Made by a program: the position numbers and the translations under genes. The notes under the pieces were generated by a model that worked only from the letters and a program-made list of their open reading frames with translations, was not told where the DNA came from and did not search any database. From the NCBI RefSeq assembly GCF_040939455.1, contig NC_134108.1, forward strand, positions 89,386,001 through 89,450,000: a stretch of DNA of 64,000 bases. Reading direction: 5' to 3'. The stretch comes from Microcebus murinus (Eukaryota > Chordata > Mammalia > Primates > Cheirogaleidae). Shown in pieces: positions 1 to 11,416 of this stretch. Within the stretch, counting starts at the first letter, position 1; each line of letters begins with the position of its first letter.

Positions 1-343
1 TCTGTGAAGCTGAAGAAGATTCTACAGGTAAATCCTCCTTGACCTCATAAGAGGTCAAAGATTCTTGGGGGACCAGAAGTGGAGATGAAGGCAGTGTCTG
101 ATAATTTTCTGATGATTTAAGCGTCTCTGTCTCAGAAATCTTAATATCTGAATTATTTTGATCATTTTTCTGGTTCTCCAATGGGTTCTCAACAGAAGAA
201 GGTTGAGAAACTATCCTTTGTGGACTGCTGGAGCAACTCCCAGAGGAGGAGCTGCTGTCTCCAATGGGAAGAGGAACACTGCAGCTAGAGCACATTTCTG
301 GACGATGATTCTCAGAGGATGGCACCTTAGATTCAGGCATTCT
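1..343 (-). CDS. ZNF451: ZNF451 alternative-type long exon, partial at window edge
   Basis: On the minus strand a strong acceptor (pyrimidine tract over 349-385, then CCCAG) precedes position 343. The frame carried from exon 3 (phase 0) then stays open for 114 codons to the edge of the window, starting R-M-P-E-S-K-V-P-S-S-E-N. The peptide is rich in Ser, Pro, Glu and Asn and looks disordered; there are no zinc-finger residues and no membrane segment. It is not the canonical ZNF451 continuation I know after exon 3 (ENIKRKDHID...), so it is probably the isoform-specific exon of the ZNF451-3 type form, which is described as carrying a LAP2alpha-like region. That identity is inference, because only the start is visible. 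The canonical exon 4 would lie beyond the left edge. This exon lies outside the segmental duplication, so KIAA1586 has no copy. Confidence 0.68.
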
Positions 344-884
344 CTGGGTTATCCACATGAACAAGAAAACCAAGGAAGAAAAAAAATACGCTTTTAATAT
401 GTTAACTTTCAAGTGCAGAGATGCATGTCCAGTAAGTAGAACTCAATTTTTAAATTATTATAATTAATAGTGAGTGATGCAATCCACTAAAGGTCAGCAA
501 AGCAATCACAGAAGTCAAATTCACAAGCTTCATTACCCCAAAGACCCAAAATCAACTACTGGCATTAGTTTGGGACTCTGTTTATGAAAAAGGAGAAAGT
601 AAAAATAATCTCAGTTCAAGTAGTGCTATCCTGGCCTGCTGCTCGGTCCCATGCTAGGACAAGAAAAAGGTGGTGAAACTACTGATAATAACAATAAAAA
701 AAAAAATCCATTCAACATATGTTTGTCGACAAGTGGATGCTAGTGATGGCAGAGAGAACTTAAGGAAAATTCCACTAAGAGAAAAAAAATATCTAAAACT
801 ATTTTTAAATCCCTTTAAAAATTCAGTCATTCACTCTCCATGAATAACAAAACTTTCTAGTTTTACAGTCCTACTTCATAGTCT

Positions 885-1090
885 GTAGTTATTAAGGAGC
901 TTATATATTTGCTACCTCATTTCATCCTCACAACAACCCTGTGAGGTAGGTATTATTCTTATTTGATTAAAAAAACTGAGGTTAAAAGGTTAATTTATCC
1001 AAAGGCACAGAATTAGTAAAGAGTAAAGCTGGGACTCAAACCCAGGTATTTTGATTCCAAGTCTCAATAATCTATATCATCAAGCAAGAA
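885..1090. repeat. MIR SINE
   Basis: Typical MIR core and tail: CTCATTTCATCCTCACAACA, then GTGAGGTAGGTATTATT, an ACTGAGG-like stretch, and GCTGGGACTCAAACCCAGGT. Diverged, as expected of an old mammalian SINE. Confidence 0.8.
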
Positions 1091-1130
1091 TCTCTCTATC
1101 CACCTTGAACAAGAGCCAGGAGTTCTTTAA

Positions 1131-1426
1131 CACATTAACTGCCATATGAGTTGTATTTAACTCATGCTAATTTTGAGCCCAGGGCCTCATGAAGCAAAAC
1201 CTAGGCAACACCCTGCAGTTGGTTCATGAAAATCTTGTTGATGTTCTTACTGTTATAATATTGGCAATTTAATTCTAAAAATGTGGATTAAATGAATAGA
1301 AGTCACTAACAATTTTTTCATTAAATTAGAAAGGATTGTATTGTTTCCAAAGTTTTTATTCTATTTTCATAATAAAACACTGTGGCCCCAAGGAAAAAAA
1401 TTTTTTTCAGTATGGCAGTCAATGTG
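1131..1426. mobile_element. piggyBac-like MITE (TTAA-flanked)
   Basis: A 296 bp element is bounded on both sides by TTAA (1127-1130 and 1427-1430). Its termini are inverted: CACATTAACTGCCATA at the left, and CACATTGACTGCCATA when the right end is read on the other strand (15 of 16 match). TTAA target duplication with short TIRs is the piggyBac signature. There is no transposase ORF, so it is non-autonomous. The first ~70 bp recur at 28559-28627. A lineage-specific lemur family is plausible but I cannot name it. Confidence 0.72.
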
Positions 1427-2095
1427 TTAATCCAACAAGAAAACAGCCCATCAATAGAAGTTTGGGCTAAGGCAAAGACAAAATGAGAAGGAAGATTACT
1501 ACAAAGGGCTCAACTAGTTTGATTCTCAGAGTAAGGTAAGTACTGGTTTAAGGGTCAAATCTACAACCAGTAAGGTGAGATAAATAACTCCAAATATGTG
1601 GGGTGAAAAAGGAGGTTAAAAGGATGATGACTGAAGTAATACATCACCTATAAACCCTTCCCCACATTCCATTTCCTAAAGGATCATTACATATCATTTC
1701 TTCCAAGATAAAACAAATTTTCTGTGGCCACATGGTTCTGGATGAAAAGGAACCAGTTCTATAGGGTACCTGAGGAGAGTATAGGAAAGGAAAAACAAAA
1801 AGAGGAGCCAAAAAGCCTGCAGTTTTTATTCCATTTCCCTGTTATCAGATATCACCTTTAAGGCTTAAAAGGTCCCAGAGTCATGTTATCTTTACATTCT
1901 CAAAGAAGAGGAACAAAATTGGAAGTAGGAGATATTCTGGACAAAGGACTGCATGGACTATCTATTATAGCCAATTCTAACAGAAATGGGCCATTGTCTA
2001 AAGCACTACAGCTCCTAAACACAGTCATCATTGATTTGATAACTCTCTTAGTAGAAACCAACACAAGAAATGCAAATCAAATGTAATGTACTTAC

Positions 2096-2176
2096 ATCAC
2101 TATGAGAGGTGCTAGGCTCTTCATCATCACTGCTGACCAGATCAATGTATTCAAGAACAGGTCTTAATGGTCCTTC
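2096..2176 (-). CDS. ZNF451: ZNF451 exon 3 (inter-SIM PLRP motif and SIM2)
   Basis: 81 bp exon, phase 0 at both ends, with acceptor TTTTTATAG and donor GTAAGTAC. It encodes 27 residues: EGPLRP, then VLEYIDLV, then [13 protein letters not shown]. In the ZNF451 family the Pro-Leu-Arg-Pro linker and the second SUMO-interacting motif (hydrophobic VLEYIDLV followed by Ser and acidic residues) grip the donor and backside SUMO, giving SUMO E3/E4 chain-elongation activity with UBC9 in the nucleus. The sequence matches the ZNF451 form (PLRP, SSDDEEP), not the KIAA1586 form (PSRP, CGDDEEP). The next exon in this window is the long exon at 1-343; the zinc-finger exons lie outside. Confidence 0.95.
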
Positions 2177-2925
2177 CTATAAAAAGAATTGAGCAAACTT
2201 ACAAGTCATGAACATTTATTCAAACCAAACTAACATTTAAAGCAATTCCTATTTTTTTTGGTTGAGACTGGCAAAAATTTCTCTGAAGACGAAGGCTTAT
2301 GGAAAATAACCAGAAAAAAATATTCAGAAATAAGGAATGATAAGGCCTAAAAGAAAGACCCTAACCCCTGTAGAGTACTAGGGCCACATCAATTGCTTAG
2401 GAAAGGCAAATTAATACAGGAACAGTGCTACAAGGACACAGATTTTATTACCCAATTCTTTTCAGCTCAGACGGCTATCAACAGTCTGTTACAATATCCA
2501 AGCTCAAAACATACGAGTTCTCTTATAGTTTGGCTTCATCTCCCACCCCTACGGAGTCAATAATCTTCTCCATTCTTTCTTCTGATCCAAACATGCTGAT
2601 TTCCTCATAAACCAGGCCTTGAATGCCAGGCTTAAAAGCCCAGATTTTATTCAACAGGAAAAAACATATCAATAAATAATACTAAGATAAAAATAACATT
2701 ATGAGAGCTGTGCTTCAACAAGACTAATCACACAGAAGAGTATGGAAAATGGGGAAAGTTAGATAACTAATCAACACAGACACATAATAATGAAGAACGA
2801 ATAGTGGTGATGGCAAGAAGACTACGGTAATATACACACAAGACAATATGGGTAAAATGGAAAACTAAAAAACTGGATATTAAAAAACAACAAAACCAAG
2901 GAGCTACACTGGTCTCAGAGGTTTG

Positions 2926-3262
2926 TTTTTTGTTTTTTTTTGAGACAGAGTCTCACTTTGTTGCCCAGGCTAGAGTGAGTGCCATGGTGTCAGCCTAGCT
3001 CACGGCAACCTCAAACTCCTGGGTTCAAGCAATCCTTCTGCCTCAGCCTCCCAAGTAGCTGGAACTAGAGGCATGCGCCACCATGTCCGGCTAATTTTTT
3101 TTTCTATATATATATTAGTCGACCAATTAATTTCTTTCTATTTATAGTAGAAATGGGGTCTCACTCTTGCTCAGGCTGGTTTCGAACTCCTGACCTCGAG
3201 CAATCCACCCGCCTTGGCCTCCCAGAGTGCTAGGATTATGGGGTGAGCCACCGCGCCCGGCC
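2926..3262 (-). mobile_element. Lemur-type Alu, minus
   Basis: Poly-T head, full dimeric Alu with the TA-rich lemur linker, ending GCGCCCGGCC. Flanked by a 13 bp target-site duplication TCTCAGAGGTTTG (2913-2925 and 3263-3275). Confidence 0.93.
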
Positions 3263-4061
3263 TCTCAGAGGTTTGAAACTCAGGGTGACTAGAGGAATAT
3301 TAATACCATTAGTATACATTTGGAATACAGAAACAAAGCTGATATTCTTTTGGAGATAATGAACTTAAGCATCAGTGGTACACAGTAGGCATCTGGCAGA
3401 CAGCTGGAAATGGCAGGCCTGTAATCTGGGAGTATGAACATACCTGGAAATACAGATTTGGGAGCTGTTCCCCCCAGATGACTACGAAACTTTAGCACTA
3501 AATTGAAACTATGATATTGTCTCAACAAAAAGCTGTCAATGCCAAATGTGACCAAAAACACTGAGCACTAAGAAAATGCTACTGAACTTGGCAACCAGAC
3601 ATTTTAGGATGCCTTTGAGAGAGCAATTTTCAAGAAAGTAGTGAGCATAGAAGCCAGGCTCTAAAAAATTAAGTGGAGAATGAGGTTGAAAAGGCCAGGA
3701 AATCTAGTATGTTGAAAATGAAGAGAAAGGAACACAGGAGAAGAGATGTGGCTAAAGGAAAGATTTCTTAGGATGGGGAAAGTTGACTATAAGGGACAAA
3801 AGCTAAGATCTAATTAATGATCACCTTTTCCCTACAAAGAGCCACCCAGTCTAAAAGATAACCTTCTTTGTCCCCTAGGCTATGACTTCTGTCCAACCAG
3901 GAAATTGCTATCTTGTAGGGGTAGTGATCTAGACACCAAGATAAAACCAGAGGGCAAAACTTCTGGGCAGGGATCTGTAATAAAGGTATCAGGATTTTTG
4001 TTCAAGCTGTAAAGATGGAAATAAATTAAGAATAAAACCTACCCCTATATTAAGATTGCCA

Positions 4062-4398
4062 GCCGGGCGTGGTGGCTCACGCCTGTAATCCTAGCACTTT
4101 GGGAGGCTGAGGCAGGCGGATTGCTCAAGGTCAGGAGTTCGAAACCAGCCTGAGCGAGACTCCGTCTCTACCAAAAATAGAAAGAAATTAATTGACCAAC
4201 TAAAAATATATATACAAAAAATTAGCCGGGTATGGTGGCGCATGCCTGTAGTCCAGCTACTCGGGAGGCTGAGGCAGAAGGATCGCTGAGCCCCGGAGAT
4301 TGAGGTTGCTGTGAGCCAGGATGATGCCATGGCACTCACTCTAGCCTGGGCAACAAAGTGAGACTCTGTCTCAAAAAAAAAAAAAAAAAAAAAAAAAA
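4062..4398 (+). mobile_element. Lemur-type Alu, plus
   Basis: Starts GCCGGGCGTGGTGG, has the lemur linker TTAATTGACCAACTAAAAAT and a long A tail. AAGATTG flanks both sides as a short target duplication. Confidence 0.93.
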
Positions 4399-5194
4399 GA
4401 TTGTCAAAATCCTATGTTCAGCCCAAGAAGAATGTTAAAGGAGATAAAAATGTAACAGTTTTTCACACTGATATAATCACTTTAGTTTACTCTCTTCAAG
4501 AAATGTGCATGAAGAAACCTCTATTACAGGCCCAGAGAAATAAAAAACCAAGAAAACCTTCAGGTAGCCAGAAATACACAGAGGCAGGGCAGAGTTCCCA
4601 TAAACAGAGAGTAAGTAAAGAAAAGAAGGAGACAAGGAAGATGACAGGACACAAGGGAACAAGGAAAATGGGAAGGAAAAGCAGAATGATAAGGAAAATA
4701 GTCACAAATAGGATTAAAAAGTAGCTGCAGAAATAGCAGAAAGGGCAGGAATATGGATAGATGAGACAAGACTATCAAAAATTTACTACTGTGGTAAATC
4801 AACAGACTGACAGGCAACCATTTTTGAACTACAAAAGAGCAACTCCACAATATATACTGAGAATAAAAAAGAATCGGGATAGAAAATCTAAAACAGAGAA
4901 AAAGCAAAAGTCATTCAGAATATTTATTCATTCACTCCACAAATGATTACTGAGTTCTAAGTGATAGAGTGGTAGAATGAGAAGGGAAGCCATGTTAGAG
5001 ATCACCAAAAAGGCAAATAGACTGAGTGGAAAAATAAGAAAAGATAAGTACCTCAAAGGAAAAGATTACTTATTCATAAGTAGCGTGCACTTTAGCTGAT
5101 TTTCACAATGGATATGAAAAAACTTTCACTATAATGAATTTAAGGAATGAAAACATTTAGTACACCATTTATTTTACTACTAAACAATAACATT

Positions 5195-5350
5195 TACTTG
5201 AGCCCTGTACCATTCATTGTGCTGAGCTTTTATGTACATTATTTCATTTAATTCCCACAATCGCTTTACAAGGTAAGATATGAATTATTAATATTACTAT
5301 TTTCCCATTTAACAGATGAAAAAACTGAATGAGATGCACTTGGGTCTCTA
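5195..5350. repeat. MIR SINE
   Basis: Contains CATTATTTCATTTAATTCCC, CACAATCGCTTTACAAGGTA and CCCATTTAACAGATGAAAAA, the diverged MIR consensus. Confidence 0.75.
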
Positions 5351-7699
5351 AACACATAATTAATTGGCTGTGTGGTCACTATAATTCTGAAGTAGTTAAA
5401 AGTATAAATACTATTTTCAAATCAATGATTATTACCTAAGTTTATGAGATAACACATTTTCTCTTCCATAAGAGAAAAAGGACTGCCCCCACTTCTGAAT
5501 ATATATTTTTTAATTGTTAATATTTTTATTTCTTCTTTTAACTTCTTTCTTTTTATTTTTCATTTTTTTATTGCTATTACCTGTGATCAAATGAATATTT
5601 CTTAATGCTGACCAAAAATAAGTTACCAATTCCTCAAAAGAAGTAATGTTTACATAATACAAATAAAGAAAAATCAAAAAACATATCTTTAACAAATATA
5701 AAGGCACATGGTCCTCCAATTACAATTACATATGAAATTTTATTTGAATGTTTTATTTTGAATATTTTATTTGAATATTTTATTTGCTCTATCCATCAAC
5801 TAGTAAAAGATCATTGTCTTCCCTTCTTGTACCAAAAACAAAAAAAAATCAAAGATTCCACTCCCAATGGCACAATTTAAGGGCAGCAGCACATGCACAA
5901 GCATGGCAAGACAGCTTAAGAAGGCAACTGAATTGATATTCTAAGTTTAAAAAATAAATTTTTAATAATATAAAAAGCTTTCATTCCTGTTATTTAGAAA
6001 ACTAATTCTCAAAGCCAAAACACCAATTTCCTATGAATTAGAAAGAGATACCAGTACACCAAATAGGGTCTATTAAAAAAAGTAGTTTACTACAAAGAAC
6101 TCTCTCAAACAAAGAATAAGATTTGAACATAAATACAAAAGCCTAATCTAAACGCCTAAAAAACTCATGTCTCTTCATATCTAGGGAAGCTAGGGACACA
6201 GTTTACTTCTGTGGTCCTGCCCAGCTCAAAAATTTCAAATCGTTCCCAATTGCCTGATTTATGGTTGAAATTTAGTCCAGCATTAAAGATCTATACCATG
6301 TGGCACATCATTCCCTCTCCCACTTAAAGAACACCTTATCTTCCAGAACTACATGTAACCCACTCTGCTTTCCCACTGTGAAACACTTTGAAACAAGGAA
6401 GTTTCTGCTACTCAAAATGCCCTTTTAAACACATATGAATACCAACTACTACTTACAGCAGAGTGATAAACTGCAAGTCTTATGTCCTTTTTTTATAACA
6501 CTATGTACTTTTTATAAAAGAACTTTCTACTACCTACTGATACTTAAGAGTAGGATGTATTTCCAATCAATCTTAGTAGCTCTGAGGTCCTTAACTTAAG
6601 GCAATTCATATTATGAGCCTCAATATTATTTTTATTTAGTGAACAAATTACAGCCCCAGGATATCCAACCAAACGACACTCTCATTTTTGTCTGACTTCC
6701 TTCTACTGCAGCTACAGTATTAATACTCCACTTATGTGCTCCTGAAGTTATAGGACATTCTATCTTGATTCCCTTGACTATTCCCATATTTTCAATGATT
6801 CCACATCATATCAATAACCTTGGCTCTCCTGTATTATCAAGATTATGATAGGTTCCCTCAGAAGTTTTTTTGAACAATCATATCATCATCTATTAGCTAA
6901 AATAGCTTTTTAGAAGTAAATCAGATAAAATATGTGTAGTTTTAAATAAAGACATAAAGATAATAGTTGAATAAAGGCTCATTTTACAAAACTAAACAGA
7001 AAATATGAGTAACCAACGTAAATGAAAAGTTTTTATTAAGGTTAACATTCTGTTTCTTGATTTGGGTGCTGTTTACACTAATGATTGACTTTGCAAAAAT
7101 CAATTAAACAATACACTTTTGAATTGTGTACTTCTACATGTTATATTTCAATAAAATTTAAATAAAAGGGCTCATTTTTGCACCTCCACATCTATACCAC
7201 TCTTTTACTTCAGCATACTGTGTTTAGTTTCAGGCTCTATATTTTGCAAACCACAAAGTAACTGCTATGCCACCATGTGGATTAAAGGTAGGAAAATTAA
7301 ATTAATAAGAGCTAAGATAGCCAAGCCAAAGTAAATCAAAAAGTGATATCATAATGCTCTTTTTGCATCTGAAGAACTCAAGAATAGAACTGTTTTCATT
7401 TGTACTGCCTAAGCATTACTTGGAGGAGTCAACCAATAGGACTAGGTTAAAGAGAGAAAGACTGCCTCTGAATGTATTTTAAAATAGAATTAAGCTTTAA
7501 CTGTCATCTAAATGGCACCACCAAAAGGTAAAGGGAAAATTTTTAACAGGTTTCTATTAGTATTGTGATTGCACTTAAAGCATATAGTTCAATTCTCTAT
7601 TCGGAACTGTCAAATCTTTGAATCTCTATTTGGAAATAGGGATAAATATAAGAGGTTGTATCAAGTTGAATATATATTGATGATACATTCCTTATTCTT

Positions 7700-8039
7700 T
7701 CTTTTCTTTTTTTTTTTATTTTATTTTTTTGAGATAGAGTCTCGCTCTGTTGCCTGGGCTAGAGTGCCCTGGCATCAGTCTAGCTCACAGCAACCTCAAA
7801 CTCTTGGGCTCAAGCGATCCTCCTGCCTCAGCCTCCCAAATAGCTAGGACTCCAGGTAGGCGCCACTGTGCCTGGCTAATTTTTCTATCTTTAGTAGTTT
7901 GGCTAATTTCTTTCTATTTATAGTAGAGACAGGGTCTCGCTCTACCTCAGGCTGGTCTCGAACTCCTGAGCTCAACCAATCCTTCCGTCTCAGCCTCCCA
8001 GAGTGCTAGGATTACAGGCGTGAGCCACTGCACCAGGCC
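7700..8039 (-). mobile_element. Lemur-type Alu, minus (first of a back-to-back pair)
   Basis: Complete minus-strand Alu with a diverged linker, ending CACTGCACCAGGCC. It is bordered by CATTCCTTATTCTT at 7686-7699 and 8040-8053, the latter shared with the next Alu. Confidence 0.9.
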
Positions 8040-8053
8040 CATTCCTTATTCTT

Positions 8054-8398
<345 letters not shown>

Positions 8399-9179
8399 TT
8401 ATTCTTGATGCAAAGACAGAACTGATTCTCCACATTTAAAATAAAATTTAAATTAGAAGACTACTTTTAAATCTCAGCTGAACACAAGCCTATGTTTACT
8501 AGTCACAAGCTACACTGCAATTCTTCATTCAACAAAACAAACATTTATTTTTCAAACATTAGATTCCACCTGTTTCTGAGTAAGGAGGATTCTTCATAAA
8601 GTGTGTCATTCCTTTTATTTTCACCGAACATAATCAATAAAAATACCAATCACAAACATACAAAGCTTCAGGAAAAACCTGAAGTACTTGTCCTAAAGAG
8701 CTATAGAATCCTTTTATCAAACATGCTCAATCCACAGTGAAGAAAGGAGGAGGATACAATCCAACCCCATCATCTACCCCCACATGCTTAAAAGTTAAAA
8801 ACAACTACAATATACGCTGGCAGTGGGGAAGAAAGCCAAGAAAATCTTGTGAAGGACATTACACAAACCTACTAAAACACCATACAACAATGGATCACCA
8901 AGAAAGCCCTAATCTTGGTTATGACATTGTTTAATCAGTTTTACATAGTTGCCCCAAAACAACCACAGATACACACCACATAGACACTTAAAAAAACATA
9001 TACAGTTTTAATATCAAACTGCAACTAACTAAATGATTTCAAAAGAGTAGTTTGGGGCAGAAATATTCTCTAGTTAGCAAAGATACCACTTTATGCAGAG
9101 CCTTTCTAAAACTTTACCAGTTATGCTTTCATAACCAACGCTCTACAAATTGTGTTTACAGATCCATATGTATCTACAT

Positions 9180-9280
9180 TTGTTCCAAAATGAAGATTCC
9201 TAGGCCCCACACAGAAATTCTGATTCAGTGGGTCTGGAGTGGGGCCCAGGAACCCGCCTGTTTACACTTAATAATGCAGG
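9180..9280. mobile_element. MER5A-like hAT MITE fragment
   Basis: CCCACACAGAAATTCTGATT, followed by a GGTCTGGAGTGGGGCCCAGG-type core, is the palindromic MER5A centre (non-autonomous hAT-Charlie). The paralogous copy near 41030-41060 and 41345-41385 is split by an Alu-like insertion. Confidence 0.6.
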
Positions 9281-9830
9281 GAATAAACAGAAAAATATAG
9301 CATGTTCCTCGGGATGCAGGATTCTTCATTAAGAGCATCAACTGTTGTACTAACCCTAAATAGTAATAATCCCACAGTTTAGTGAAGTCTTCATGCTATT
9401 TGCCTTCATCTTGTGAAGCAACATAATGCTAAGATTTTGAGCTCTTGCAACCCTTCTTGTTTCCTACCTCCTTCCTTATCAAAAGCAGCCCTTTCCTCCG
9501 TGTCACCTGTTAGAAGACACACTTGCCCCACTTCAAAACAGAGTCTGAGACCACAATTTTAAGTATAAATTAGGCTCTAAATGAAGGCCTGAGACGCCTG
9601 ATTACGCGCACCACACCTACGTGTGGCCAATCTCTTTGTGATGGCTATGGCGGCGGCTCAGATACGTTTTTGGGTGAATGTCCCCATCCTATGCCATGCT
9701 CCACAGTGTCTAGTACATATCAGACATTCACAAATATCTGTTGAATGATGAGACCAGGTGTGGTATAATTACATAATGGCTTACCACAGTCTTTCACTCT
9801 GCGGAAAACCGATTATCAGTTGCTACTTAC

Positions 9831-9914
9831 ACTAACAAACTGAATGTCATCTTCGTTTTCATCCGTTGTAGATTCAGATGCCTCAGGCCCAGCTGGAAGG
9901 GCAGATTCTATTAT
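9831..9914 (-). CDS. ZNF451: ZNF451 exon 2 (SIM1)
   Basis: 84 bp exon, phase 0, acceptor TTTTTATAG at 9915-9923, donor GTAAGT from 9830 downward. It encodes 28 residues: [15 protein letters not shown], then [13 protein letters not shown]. The IQFV core preceded by acidic residues is the first SUMO-interacting motif of the family's catalytic tandem. It is identical to the KIAA1586 copy at 43305-43388 except for one base, which changes Leu to Pro at residue 13 of the protein. Confidence 0.96.
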
Positions 9915-10467
9915 CTATAAAAATAAGCCAAAACATGCTTATCTATTAAGCCACGTACTTGTAGGAAGAGATTTTTTTTTTCCTCCCGAAAGGAGCGATG
10001 AAAACAAAGGCTCTCGAGGAAAACTACCCGAGCGCAATTCCACGCAAACCCCACTCAGAACACGACTCGATGGAGCCCGATTTCGCCACGGCGTACGCGG
10101 AGCTGCAGAGAGAGACCGAACGTTCAAAACGAGTCACAGCCTCTCAGAACCCCCTGCCTCCTCCAGAAGGCGGGTGCGAGCTCATCGCCGAAGGGCGATC
10201 CTGTCTTAAAATGTCGCTCCCACCGCCAGCGCAGCGGCAGCGCCGAGCGCCGGGGCCCGCGCAGGGGTCGGGGACGGCCGGGCGGCCATTGTTGCCGCGG
10301 GTTCCCCGCGCAGACACGCACCAGGCCCGAAAGCCGGGCTCGGCCCCGGACGCCCGAGACGTAGCGCCCCGAGCCCGCGGCCGAGCACTAGGCCTCAGAC
10401 GGCGGAAAACACAAAACCCTCCGCGGCTCGACCCTGAGGACGCCAGGCCCCACGCCCGGCCACTCAC
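9915..10467 (-). other. ZNF451: ZNF451 intron 1, CpG-rich
   Basis: Short GC-rich intron lying mostly inside the CpG island. It is almost identical to KIAA1586 intron 1 (43389-43943), with only a few substitutions and a T-run length change, all near its 3' (left) end. Long open frames on the opposite strand follow from base composition. Confidence 0.85.
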
Positions 10468-10488
10468 CTCCGGCCCCGGGTCTCCCAT
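10468..10488 (-). CDS. ZNF451: ZNF451 exon 1, coding part
   Basis: ATG at 10488-10486 encodes MGDPGPE, followed by the donor GTGAGT. The start agrees with the known N-terminus of ZNF451 (MGDPG-E). The 5'UTR extends rightwards into the GCC-repeat-rich sequence from 10489 to roughly 10600; the exact start site cannot be read. In-frame splicing to exon 2 gives [16 protein letters not shown]. The coding part is identical in KIAA1586. Confidence 0.95.
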
Positions 10489-10753
10489 TTCTCCGACGGC
10501 CTAACTGACAGCACCACCGCTCCTGCTGTCTCCGCCGCCGTCGCTGCTGTCCCGGCCGCCGTCACCGCCACGACTCCCCTTCCCGCCCTGCACCACCTCG
10601 CGCTACCGCGACCCGCCCCTGCGTGAGCACCGACGCCACCGGCAGAGAGACGCAAAACCGCTTCAGAAGGAGGAGCTGCCCTCACTGGCCCGCTATTCCC
10701 CGGAGCCTCTTTCGCACGCCCTCGGCCGTCCCTCCCCGCACCCCGTAGGATAG

Positions 10754-10766
10754 TGGGAATTGTAGT
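10754..10766 (-). promoter_or_regulatory. ZNF143/STAF-type site (ACTACAATTCCCA), ZNF451 promoter
   Basis: The minus strand reads ACTACAATTCCCA, the SBS core bound by ZNF143 and common in CpG-island promoters. The adjoining GCATGC half of the extended motif is absent here but present in the KIAA1586 promoter. Confidence 0.65.
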
Positions 10767-10832
10767 TCGGGTCGGCCCCCAAACGGCCCAGCGCCGGGGT
10801 AAAAACGAGCGGAAAAGGACCCCCCGAGGTAA

Positions 10833-10844
10833 GGCGCATGCGCC
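10833..10844. promoter_or_regulatory. NRF1-type palindrome
   Basis: GGCGCATGCGCC, a perfect palindrome matching the NRF1 consensus GCGCATGCGC, just upstream of the ZNF451 start region. Confidence 0.65.
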
Positions 10845-10850
10845 CCGCTA

Positions 10851-10864
10851 AGCTGACGTCAGCT
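10851..10864. promoter_or_regulatory. Consensus CRE palindrome
   Basis: AGCTGACGTCAGCT contains the full CRE TGACGTCA within a 14 bp perfect palindrome, a candidate CREB/ATF site. I see no equivalent in the KIAA1586 promoter. Confidence 0.65.
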
Positions 10865-10947
10865 GCGTTCGCGAAGCAGGGGGCAGGCTAGGTCTCGTTG
10901 GCTAGGGATGAGCAGGGAAGGTGCGGGAGGCTGGGAAGGAGGGTCTT

Positions 10948-11045
10948 TTAATTTTTTTCCTTTTTTTTTTCTTCAGGATATTATAGGGGTACAAATGTTA
11001 AGGTTACGTATATTGCCCAAGCCCGCCTCCCCCCCCCCCCCGGGG
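10948..11045 (-). mobile_element. Very short 5'-truncated L1 (3' end only), minus
   Basis: Poly-T followed by CAGGATATTATAGGGGTACA and a sequence matching the lemur L1 3' terminus seen at 33331-33674 and 42820-42900. Flanked by an 11 bp target duplication AGGAGGGTCTT (10937-10947 and 11046-11056). A C-run of about 14 bases ends the insert. Confidence 0.85.
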
Positions 11046-11416
11046 AGGAGGGTCTTGCGTTGGTTTTGGTAAGGTTGTGGCAGCAAAGCTCACCGATTTT
11101 TCTTTTTAGTCCTGAAGGCTGGTGGTGGGAACTAATTTCTCTGGTTTTTTTCCTTGTGTATATTTAGGAAAGGGACCATGGGAGACCCTTAGCTGAATTC
11201 TAAGATAAGGAAATAATATGAAGTGCCCTTACATTCCTCACTTCTTCCCAGGTTGAGTCTTACTGCCAGTATTAATAAACCTGAGGAAGAAAATTGAGGG
11301 AGCTACGGCGTTGGCCTGCGGAAAAGTGGCGAAGATAGAGTCCAGGATCCAGTATAAAAGAGCCAAGGCCTACCTAATTTCATCACTAAACCTTAGACCA
11401 GTGATATTAAAATATA
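11046..11416. other. Upstream unique sequence, nothing recognised
   Basis: Between the promoter-side L1 and the Tigger element. No coding potential or known repeat seen. Confidence 0.5.

Larger units (their letters stand above)
344..2095 (-). other. ZNF451: ZNF451 intron 3
   Basis: Non-coding DNA between the long exon and exon 3, with donor GTAAGT at 2090-2095. It holds a MIR and a TTAA-flanked piggyBac-like element (listed separately). From about 1780 to 2060 it is paralogous to 34840-35095 beside KIAA1586. I see no gene in 1450-1780. Confidence 0.75.
9985..10870. promoter_or_regulatory. ZNF451: CpG island and core promoter of ZNF451
   Basis: Dense CpG from about 9985 to 10870, without a TATA box, centred on exon 1. 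This is typical of a broadly expressed nuclear gene. Individual candidate sites are listed separately. The portion 9985-10540 is almost identical to the KIAA1586 island; beyond 10545 the two promoters diverge quickly. Confidence 0.85.

Noticed and set aside
4091..4339. Minus-strand frame with [32 protein letters not shown], and similar frames at 31548, 24374, 41732 and 61006
   Set aside because: Antisense translations of lemur Alu; the same peptide recurs wherever an Alu lies.
10144..10488. 114-codon minus-strand frame starting with the ZNF451 ATG (same at 43620-43964)
   Set aside because: Read-through of exon 1 into intron 1; the GTGAGT donor after MGDPGPE and the in-frame exon 2 show where translation continues.
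9998..10504. 168-codon plus-strand open frame across the ZNF451 CpG island (a similar 220-codon frame at 43318-43980)
   Set aside because: It lies antisense to exons 1-2 and intron 1, is rich in Arg, Pro and Ala as GC-rich DNA predicts, and its persistence in both copies is due to near-identity of the block, not selection on protein.
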